Positions 1 to 5,758 of a stretch of DNA of 7,690 bases are shown here, piece by piece. Origin of the DNA: Sphingomonas sp. UBA1000 (GTDB lineage: Bacteria > Pseudomonadota > Alphaproteobacteria > Sphingomonadales > Sphingomonadaceae); assembly GCA_002291855.1 (NCBI GenBank), contig DBAW01000112.1, forward strand, positions 497 through 8,186, given 5' to 3'. Within the stretch, counting starts at the first letter, position 1; each line of letters opens with the position of its first letter. The notes under the pieces were generated by a model. The model was given only the letters and a program-made list of their open reading frames with translations. It was not told where the DNA came from and did not search any database. A program made the translations under genes and the position numbers.

Positions 1-2794
1 CATCGACCTGCGCGGCCTCGGCACCAACCGCAACCTCGTTCTGCTCGACGGTGAGCGGATCACCCCGGCCAACCAGGGCGGCGCGGTCGACCTCAACAAC
101 ATCCCGCTCGCGCTGATCGAGCGGACCGAAATCCTGACCGGCGGTGCGTCGACCACCTACGGCGCCGACGCGGTCGGCGGGGTGATCAACTTCATCACCC
201 GTCGCAATTTCACCGGTCTCGACATGCAGGCGTCGAACCAGATCACCGAGCGTGGTGACGGCAACGTCTTCCGCCTCGACCTGACCGTCGGTGCCGGCTT
301 CGACGACGGCCGCGGCAATGTCGTCATGTCGCTCGGCTATCAGGAAGCCGATCCGGTCTATCAGGGCGCGCGCGATTTCGGCCGCTTCCAGATCGACTCG
401 TTCAACGGCACGATTGCCGGCTCGGGCACCAGCATTCCGACCCGCTTCGCCAACGTGAACCCGACCGGCGCCGACCAGATCACCGCTGGCTGCGGTGCGG
501 CCGGGCAGCCGGCCTGCTCGATCGTTCAGGGCAACCGCCAGATCACTGCCGCCGGTGGCGCGTTCCGCAACACCGCCGCGTTCGACGCGTTCAACTTCAA
601 CCCGTTCAACATCTATCAGACGCCGTTCAAGCGCTACAACATGTACGCAGCGGCGAACTATGACATCAGCGACGCGGTCGAGTTCTACGCCCGCGGCCTG
701 TTCTCGTCGAACACCGTCAAGACCATCATCGCCCCGTCTGGCGCCTTTGGTCTGCCGGTCTCGGTGCCGCTGAACAATCCGTTCCTCACCCCGGCGCTGC
801 GCAACGGCTTCTGCGCGCTCGATACCAACACCGGCGTTGGCTACACGCCGCTGCTGACGTCGGCTCAGTGCGCCGCCGCCGCGACCGCGACCGGTCCGTC
901 GGATCCGAACTATCGCGAGGTGTCGACCAACCTGTTCCGCCGCACGACCGAGCTCGGGCCGCGTGTCAGCGACTTCAACACCCGGATCTTCGACTTCCAG
1001 GGCGGCTTCCGCGGCGCGCTGACGTCGTCGATCAACTGGGACATCTTCGGCTCCTACGGCGAGTCGGAAAACCGTCAGCTGCAGACTGGCTACATCCTGA
1101 ACTCGCGCGTGCAGCAGAGCCTGCGCGCGACGGCGGCGGGCTGCACCGACACCGCCAATGGCTGTGTGCCGGTTGACTGGTTCGGGCCGGAAGGCGCGAT
1201 CACCCCGGCGATGGCCGACTTCCTGCGCGCTGAAAGCACCATCATCACCCGGACGACCCTCGCCCAGGTGCGCGGCACGATCAGCGGCGACTTCGGCGTG
1301 GCGATGCCCTGGGCCGAAGATTCGCTGGCCTTCGCGGTCGGTGGCGAATACCGCAAGTACACCGCCAGCCAGCAGTCGGACCTGCTGTCGCGGACCGGTG
1401 ATCTGGGCGGTGCCGGCGGCGTGCTGCCGAATATCGATGGCGGCTTCGACGTTTATGAAATCTACGGCGAAGTCGTTGCCCCGATCGTTCAGGACAAGCC
1501 GTTCTTCAACGATCTGACCATCGGCGCGGGCGTCCGCTACTCGTCCTATCAGGTTGACACCGGTTCGGCGAACGCGCCGAGCTTCAACACCACGACCTGG
1601 AAGGTCGAGGGTACCTGGTCGCCGGTTGAGGACCTGAAGATCCGCGGGACCTTCAACCGTGCGGTCCGTGCGCCGAACATCAACGAGCTGTTCTCGCCGG
1701 TCATCACCTCGCTGACCAACCTGGCCGATGATCCCTGCGCCTCGCTCAACGACGCCGGTGCGGTGATCCGTCCAGTGCCGACCGGCACGCTGCGGGCGAT
1801 CTGTCTGGCGCAGGGTGCGCCGGTCAGCGCACTCGGCAGCATTCCGGTTCCGGTTGCTGGCCAGGCCCAGTCGACGGGCGGTGGTAACCTCAACCTGCGT
1901 CCGGAAACCTCGGACAGCTGGACGGTGGGTGCGGTGTTCACGCCGACCTTCCTGCCGGGCTTCAGCGCCTCGATCGACTACTGGAACATCAAGGTGACCG
2001 ACGCCATCACGGCGCCGACGCCGGGTGACGCGATCACGGCCTGCTTCGGTCGTAATCCGCAGAGCCCGCCCGCGGGCGCGGAGACCACCGAGGCCTGCCG
2101 GATCATCCGTCGTAACCCGATCGATGGTGCGCTCTCGGGCGATGTCAGCAACACCCCGGGTCTGTTCCTGACGCTTACCAATGCCGGCCGGATCACCACC
2201 GACGGTCTTGACGCGTCGATGAACTACAACACCGATCTTGGCTTTGCGAAGCTGTCGCTGAACTTCGCCGCGACCTGGACGTTCAGCAACCGCTTCCAGT
2301 CCAACCCGGTGGCGGTGAACCGTGAGTGCGTCGGGTTCTACAGCGTCAACTGCGGCTCGATCCAGCCGGAGTTCTTCTGGACCCAGCGTGTGACGCTCGC
2401 CTTCGACAGCGTCGATGTCTCGCTGCTGTGGCGTCACCTGAGCGCCGTTCAGTATGAACCGGCGGCGATCAACCGGGCTCAGCCGAGCACCATCCCCTAT
2501 GTTGGGCCGGTGCCGGGTGCGAACTCGATCCTGCCGGGCTCGCCGCAGCGCGGTCAGCTTGGGACCCGCGATTTCTCGCGGATCGGGGCCTATGATTACT
2601 TCGATCTGACGACGCGCTTCGGCGTGACCGACAATCTGTCGCTGGTCATGACGGTCGCCAACCTGTTCGACAAGCAGCCGCCGCAGGTGGGTAACACCAT
2701 CGGTTCGACTGCTTTCAACAGTGGCAACACCTATCCGTCGACCTACGACGCTCTGGGGCGCACCTACCGCGTGACCGCGCGTCTGCGGTTCTGA
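1..2794 (+). CDS. TonB-dependent outer-membrane receptor, 5'-truncated by the window edge
   Basis: This is a TonB-dependent receptor: a 22-stranded outer-membrane barrel with an internal plug that imports a scarce ligand using TonB/ExbBD energy. The reading frame is open from base 2, so the gene starts outside the window and 930 codons are visible. The signal peptide, TonB box and first part of the plug are missing. The first ~70 visible residues are plug: IDLRGLGTNRNLVLLDGER, then DLNNIPLALIERTEILTGGA, then YGADAVGGVINFITRR. The rest is barrel, ending with ANLFDKQPP, a YPSTYDALGRTY segment and a terminal phenylalanine (RVTARLRF) typical of barrel-assembly signals. A GTG at 182 is an internal valine codon of the plug, not the start. 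All 12 cysteines fall in six close pairs, probably in extracellular loops. This plug and C-terminus style is abundant in sphingomonads. The ligand cannot be named from sequence. A strong terminator follows 31 bp after the stop. Confidence 0.96.
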   Translation, partial: IDLRGLGTNRNLVLLDGERITPANQGGAVDLNNIPLALIERTEILTGGASTTYGADAVGGVINFITRRNFTGLDMQASNQITERGDGNVFRLDLTVGAGFDDGRGNVVMSLGYQEADPVYQGARDFGRFQIDSFNGTIAGSGTSIPTRFANVNPTGADQITAGCGAAGQPACSIVQGNRQITAAGGAFRNTAAFDAFNFNPFNIYQTPFKRYNMYAAANYDISDAVEFYARGLFSSNTVKTIIAPSGAFGLPVSVPLNNPFLTPALRNGFCALDTNTGVGYTPLLTSAQCAAAATATGPSDPNYREVSTNLFRRTTELGPRVSDFNTRIFDFQGGFRGALTSSINWDIFGSYGESENRQLQTGYILNSRVQQSLRATAAGCTDTANGCVPVDWFGPEGAITPAMADFLRAESTIITRTTLAQVRGTISGDFGVAMPWAEDSLAFAVGGEYRKYTASQQSDLLSRTGDLGGAGGVLPNIDGGFDVYEIYGEVVAPIVQDKPFFNDLTIGAGVRYSSYQVDTGSANAPSFNTTTWKVEGTWSPVEDLKIRGTFNRAVRAPNINELFSPVITSLTNLADDPCASLNDAGAVIRPVPTGTLRAICLAQGAPVSALGSIPVPVAGQAQSTGGGNLNLRPETSDSWTVGAVFTPTFLPGFSASIDYWNIKVTDAITAPTPGDAITACFGRNPQSPPAGAETTEACRIIRRNPIDGALSGDVSNTPGLFLTLTNAGRITTDGLDASMNYNTDLGFAKLSLNFAATWTFSNRFQSNPVAVNRECVGFYSVNCGSIQPEFFWTQRVTLAFDSVDVSLLWRHLSAVQYEPAAINRAQPSTIPYVGPVPGANSILPGSPQRGQLGTRDFSRIGAYDYFDLTTRFGVTDNLSLVMTVANLFDKQPPQVGNTIGSTAFNSGNTYPSTYDALGRTYRVTARLRF

Positions 2795-2825
2795 TCCGGA
2801 CCAACCGGTCCTGAAAGACCAACGG

Positions 2826-2855
2826 AAAGGGGCGGGATTACTCCCGCCCCTTTTT
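2826..2855 (+). terminator. Intrinsic terminator of the TonB-dependent receptor gene
   Basis: A perfect 12-bp stem, AAAGGGGCGGGA (2826-2837) with TCCCGCCCCTTT (2842-2853), closes a TTAC loop and runs into a T5 tract (2851-2855). This is a textbook Rho-independent terminator. It lies 31 bp after the receptor stop codon, so the receptor transcript very likely ends here. A smaller GGACC-AACC-GGTCC hairpin (2798-2811) sits between stop and terminator. Confidence 0.93.
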
Positions 2856-2930
2856 GCATGGGCAGCGGCCCGGACAGTGGCGATCCACCGCTGAAAATCG
2901 CCAGCGCCGGTTCGGCACGTTCCCGCCAAA

Positions 2931-2975
2931 GGCCGGTCCCCGGCCCTCGAACCGTCGAGCCGGACCCTTGCCGGC
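2931..2975. repeat. Imperfect long hairpin in the gene-free region
   Basis: GGTCC (2935-2939), GGC (2942-2944) and TCGA (2947-2950) pair in order with TCGA (2955-2958), GCC (2959-2961) and GGACC (2962-2966). The loop is ACCG, and two CC bulges sit on the left arm. An outer GCCGG (2932-2936) / CCGGC (2971-2975) pairing competes with or extends the stem. No T tract follows on either strand, so it is not a classical terminator. Its role is unknown; in DNA this GC-rich some such pairing is expected by chance. Confidence 0.4.
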
Positions 2976-3168
2976 GATGATCCCACAGCCGAAAAGGACG
3001 GCGCGAAAACCGCCTGTGGTAGCCATGACCGATTGCCTAGCGCCTCGGATGGCGACGGCGAGCGCGGGCATGGCGCTGCGTCGCCGATCGCCGGACCCCG
3101 CGGGATCAGATGGAATGTCGGTCCTGCCGAACACCCGGTCTTCGCAGAACATGCGACCGCGGATCAGC

Positions 3169-3270
3169 CTAGAGCATGTTCAGTCGGGGCCAGCCCAATC
3201 GGCAGCGCGGAAAACCAAGCAAATCAGCGGCATGGATCGGCGGGCGCGATGCAATCCGATCAGAAACTGC
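3169..3270 (+). repeat. Degenerate interspersed repeat, copy 1
   Basis: Starting at CTAGAGCAT (3169), this segment aligns without gaps to 6773-6874, with 63 identical bases in the first 100 by hand count. The best-kept blocks are the first 9 bases, CGGAAAA near offset 40, GCA-ATCA near offset 50, and CGATGCAATC at 3247-3256, exactly 78 bases after the start in both copies. The fold is weaker here than in copy 2: the left-end GCATGTTC has lost its GAAAATGC partner, though GATCGG (3235-3240) can still pair with CCGATC (3256-3261). I infer a dispersed, non-coding, REP-like or MITE-like family. Confidence 0.6.
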
Positions 3271-3477
3271 ACCGACGTGACCGTCAGCCCGCCAGCCGAT
3301 GGTGCGGGCAGGCACCGCGCGGCTGATCAGCGCAAGGTCGAACCGGGCCGGCCGTATGAGGTCTGCCGCACTCCATCGACGAAGCGCGGCAAACCGCGCC
3401 CCGCGCAAAACCACGCGACCCCGGCTCCGCCTTGCTCCGGGATTGGCCATGGCGTGCCAAAGCCCGGTCGCGCGTGC

Positions 3478-4404
3478 TTAATTCCCCCGCGGCACCAAGG
3501 CCGCTGCGATCCTAGCAGCCATTGCTGACCGCTGCGCGCGCCGCTGGAGGTTGGGCGGCGTCGAATACAGCGCCTTCAGATAGGCCTGATCCCTTTCGGA
3601 CAGGCGGGTGGTCTGTGCTTCGTCGCCGACGAACAGGTTGGTGATGGACGGGACACCGACCGCGCCCGCAGGCACGCGCTGCCCGGCCAGCGACGCCATG
3701 GCGACATAGCTGGCGAGGCTGTCCAGGCTGACCCCCTCCGCCCGCCGGACATCAACAAGGACGACCGCCCGGTTGATCGCGACCCGAACCCGGGAACGGA
3801 TGATGCCCAAACCTTCGTAGAGAATCGTGTTGTTGATGCCGAATCCGTCGGGAAACCCGAGCATGTCGGTCGTCTCGACCGGCCAGAACGGCATTCCGGC
3901 CATCGACTCGGTTTGGGTATAATAGAACCACCGCACCGGCAGATCCGGCCCCTTCAGCGCCTCATGGGTGACGGGCCCGATGAAATAAGAGTGAAACAGA
4001 TGGCCGTTGCGTGCCGATATCTTGCGGTACAGCGCCCCCGCGTCTTCGCTGAACGCGATCAGGATGTTCGTTTTGCATCCGGGCTTGCCGACCTTGGCCC
4101 CGGCGGCGTCGGCAACCTCGCGGATCCGATCGGTGATGACCCGGGCATGTTCGGGCCTGAGGTTCAGCACTTTCGGGCAGACCGGCATGTGCCAGCGCGC
4201 ATATTGGTCGCTCGCCAGCGGCGCGCCCAGCGCGTTGATCATGCCGCGCGCCTCCGCCCGCGCCTGCTTGCGCGTCATCGACCGTCCTTCAACGACGATC
4301 ACATCGTCGTCCATCTCCTGCGCGGCGAGCGGAAGGGCGGGGGTGGCGATCAGCGCGCAACCGGTCAGAGCAGCAGCAATGCGGGTTCTGATATGTCCGA
4401 TCAT
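3478..4404 (-). CDS. Secreted protein of an uncharacterised family (downstream paralog)
   Basis: This encodes 308 residues with no function I recognise. The chosen start is the ATG at 4402-4404, because it places a clean signal peptide at the N-terminus: MIGHIRTR, hydrophobic AAALTGCALIATPALPLAA, likely cleavage after Ala28. An AGAGAGG ribosome-binding-like sequence lies 13 bp upstream, which is rather far. The frame stays open upstream to a TTG at 4521, but that would bury the signal peptide. After the signal come an acidic patch, VIVVEGR and TRKQAR. Two blocks are conserved with the neighbouring paralog: residues ~33-150 (with Cys76 in PVCP and Cys110 in PGCKTN, a likely disulfide) and ~205-300 (VDVRRAEG, LASYVAM, SLAGQR, VPSITNLF, YLKALY). 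No metal-binding HExxH or other catalytic signature is visible. The SITNLF...YLKALY order faintly recalls C-terminal ends of DUF2927-type proteins; this is unverified. It lies 221 bp downstream of its paralog on the same strand. Confidence 0.85.
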   Translation of the reverse strand: MIGHIRTRIAAALTGCALIATPALPLAAQEMDDDVIVVEGRSMTRKQARAEARGMINALGAPLASDQYARWHMPVCPKVLNLRPEHARVITDRIREVADAAGAKVGKPGCKTNILIAFSEDAGALYRKISARNGHLFHSYFIGPVTHEALKGPDLPVRWFYYTQTESMAGMPFWPVETTDMLGFPDGFGINNTILYEGLGIIRSRVRVAINRAVVLVDVRRAEGVSLDSLASYVAMASLAGQRVPAGAVGVPSITNLFVGDEAQTTRLSERDQAYLKALYSTPPNLQRRAQRSAMAARIAAALVPRGN

Positions 4405-4429
4405 GGCGTGTCGACATCCTCTCTTGATT

Positions 4430-4472
4430 TTGGCGATTCTTGTCGAGACGGCTGAGACGCTAAAATCGCCAA
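4430..4472. promoter_or_regulatory. Inverted repeat upstream of the downstream paralog (possible operator)
   Basis: TTGGCGATT (4430-4438) and AATCGCCAA (4464-4472) form a perfect 9-bp inverted repeat separated by 25 bp. The gap contains two copies of GAGACG (4445-4450, 4454-4459). The repeat starts 26 bp upstream of the start codon at 4404, where a regulator or an mRNA structure could act on this gene. I see no convincing -35/-10 pair for it. The function is inference only. Confidence 0.35.
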
Positions 4473-4625
4473 TATTTCTGGATGATGAACTGAAGAGGCG
4501 TTCTGACAGATCGGGTGGCAAGCCCTTGTAAGCGGCTCGCTCTCGACATCCGAAAAGTCACGGGCGGCATGGGATACTGACGGCCGTCGATGAGAAAATC
4601 CGGGGCGAGACATGCTCCGACCACG

Positions 4626-5624
4626 CTATTTCGTCGCCAGCCAGTCGGCCAGTTTCCCGGCCATTGCGTTGCGCTGCATCGCGGACGGCAGGTTGGCCGG
4701 GGTTGCGTACAGCGCCTTCAGATAGGCATAATCCCATTCGCTGAGATCGGATGTGCTGGCCGCATCATCGGCGAACAGGTTGGTGATCGACGGCACCGCC
4801 AATGGCGGCGTCGGCAGCCGCTGCCCGGCAAGTGACACCATGGCGATGTAGCTGGCCAGGCTCTTGAGCGGGAACCCTTCGGCGTGGCGGACATCGACCA
4901 CCACTCTCACTTCCTGCAAGGCCACGCGCGTGTGCAAGCGGATCTGGCTGCCCCCGCCGCCGACGACCATGACCGCCCCCATTCCGCTCGGCGAAAGCAG
5001 AACCGGGGTTCCCGCTGCGGTCTCGGTGCGCCGCTGATACCACCAGCGGATCGGCAGCCCGTCGCTGGACAGCGCGCGATGCTCCTGGGGGGTGACGATT
5101 TCGGAATGCAGCAGAAAGCCGCTCCTGGCGGATGCCTTGAGATAAAGCGCGCCGGCATCGTCGGAAAAGGCGATGACGATGTTGGGCGTGCAGCCCTGCT
5201 TGCCGACCGGCGCGCCGACCTCTTTGGCCAAACGCCGGATCCGGTCGGTAAAGATGCGGGCCTGTTCCTCGCGCAGATGCAAGGCGGTCGGGCAAAGCGG
5301 TTGATGCCACCGCATCAGCTGGTCGCTGGACGACAGCGCGCCGAGCGCATTGATCACCCGATAGGCCTGTGCCCGAACCTCCTTTCTGGTCAGGCGGCGT
5401 CCTTCGACGATGATTTCCTCATCGTCCGCCATCGGCAGCTGGGTCGGTGTGGCAAGCGCTGTTCCGGCAGAAAGCATCGCGCAACAGCCAAGCGCGATTC
5501 CTTTGACCGCCGCCATGCTGCGCGCACCCGGGCGGCGGCGGGCTCTCGCGCCGCCAGCCCGGCCGGTTTCGCCTGGGCGAGCGGATATGCCGCAGTGGCG
5601 AGGGGATGACGCTGAACGTGCCAT
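4626..5624 (-). CDS. Secreted protein of an uncharacterised family (upstream paralog)
   Basis: This encodes 332 residues from the ATG at 5622-5624. I chose that start because GAGGGA lies 7 bp upstream and a candidate promoter lies further out. A second in-frame ATG at 5514-5516 would give 296 residues and fits the signal peptide better: MAAVKGIALGCCAMLSAGTA, cleavage near ALA-TP. The 36 extra residues are Arg/Gly/Ala-rich, with looser codon choice (ATA, AGA, CGT), so the shorter form is quite possible. The mature part is clearly paralogous to the gene downstream: IIVEGRRLTRKE, DQLMRWHQPLCP (Cys111), VGKQGCTPN (Cys145), AFSDDAGALY, VDVRHAEG, SLASYIAMVSLAGQRLP, VPSITNLF, AYLKALYATPANL. About 59% of the first conserved block is identical by hand count. 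The central ~50 residues differ and include a Gly-rich VVGGGGSQ stretch. No enzyme motif is recognised. The product is predicted periplasmic or extracellular, perhaps with an internal disulfide. Confidence 0.82.
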   Translation of the reverse strand: MARSASSPRHCGISARPGETGRAGGARARRRPGARSMAAVKGIALGCCAMLSAGTALATPTQLPMADDEEIIVEGRRLTRKEVRAQAYRVINALGALSSSDQLMRWHQPLCPTALHLREEQARIFTDRIRRLAKEVGAPVGKQGCTPNIVIAFSDDAGALYLKASARSGFLLHSEIVTPQEHRALSSDGLPIRWWYQRRTETAAGTPVLLSPSGMGAVMVVGGGGSQIRLHTRVALQEVRVVVDVRHAEGFPLKSLASYIAMVSLAGQRLPTPPLAVPSITNLFADDAASTSDLSEWDYAYLKALYATPANLPSAMQRNAMAGKLADWLATK

Positions 5625-5631
5625 GTCTCCG

Positions 5632-5637
5632 TCCCTC
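5632..5637 (-). promoter_or_regulatory. Ribosome-binding site deciding the 5624 start
   Basis: The minus strand reads GAGGGA followed by a 7-base spacer (CGGAGAC) and ATG at 5624. The inner in-frame ATG at 5516 has only a weak GGGTG upstream. This favours the longer product despite its unusual N-terminal extension. Confidence 0.5.
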
Positions 5638-5659
5638 AGTCGTGCTCTCACGCACCAAC

Positions 5660-5688
5660 TTTACACACGGGATCGTCGTCGGAAACAA
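5660..5688 (-). promoter_or_regulatory. Candidate sigma70-type promoter for the paralog pair
   Basis: On the minus strand, TTGTTT (5688-5683) and TGTAAA (5665-5660) are separated by exactly 17 bp. They match the TTGACA and TATAAT consensus at about 3 and 4 positions. Transcription would start near 5653, giving a leader of about 30 nt before the 5624 start. The site lies directly downstream of the sulfotransferase-like gene's terminator-like hairpin, as expected where one unit ends and another begins. Alphaproteobacterial promoters vary, so this is moderate evidence. Confidence 0.45.
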
Positions 5689-5700
5689 CAAACGGAACGT

Positions 5701-5724
5701 AAAAACATGATCCGATCCGGATCA
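5701..5724 (-). terminator. Weak intrinsic terminator after the sulfotransferase-like gene
   Basis: On the minus strand TGATCC (5724-5719), loop GGATC, and GGATCA (5713-5708) form a 6-bp stem followed by TG and T5 (5705-5701). It lies 34 bp past the stop codon of the gene ending at 5759. A second short hairpin, CCCG with CGGG, lies between stop and terminator. The stem is short for a GC-rich genome, so termination may be partial. Confidence 0.5.
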
Positions 5725-5758
5725 GTCGCGGCGTCCCGGCACTTGCGGGTACCGCCGG

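Larger units (their letters stand above)
2856..3477. other. Gene-free convergent intergenic region
   Basis: This is about 620 bp between the receptor terminator (+) and the 3' end of the minus-strand secreted-protein gene. Open frames exist on both strands. They are rich in Arg, Pro and Ala, lack ribosome-binding sites, resemble no family I know, and run through the terminator, the repeat or the next gene, so I call none. The region holds an imperfect hairpin (2931-2975), an 8-bp inverted repeat (3147-3154 with 3174-3181), a degenerate ~100-bp interspersed repeat (3169-3270) and a small GCGCGG-CAAA-CCGCGC hairpin (3384-3399). The last could help end minus-strand transcription but has no T tract. 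A decayed former gene cannot be excluded. Confidence 0.6.

Noticed and set aside
2838..3152. 104-codon open frame on the minus strand
   Set aside because: It ends inside the receptor's terminator stem, has no recognisable domain and lacks a ribosome-binding site; typical of chance frames in GC-rich DNA.
3169..3450. 93-codon open frame on the minus strand
   Set aside because: Its C-terminal part is the interspersed repeat read as protein, and its composition is Arg/Ala-rich with no motif.
2854..3528. 224-codon open frame on the plus strand
   Set aside because: It starts in the terminator T tract, has no ribosome-binding site, is Arg/Pro-rich without any family resemblance, and runs antisense into the secreted-protein gene.
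3576..3630. Relationship of the secreted paralogs to DUF2927-type peptidase-like proteins
   Set aside because: Only a loose C-terminal resemblance (SITNLF then YLKALY) was seen, with no metal-binding motif; too weak to name the family without a profile search.
4401..4613. 70-codon minus-strand frame between the two paralogs
   Set aside because: It crosses the inverted repeat, overlaps the downstream paralog's start, and has no protein-like pattern.
4884..5609. 241-codon plus-strand open frame
   Set aside because: It is antisense to the upstream paralog, whose signal peptide and conserved motifs show that the minus strand is the coding strand.
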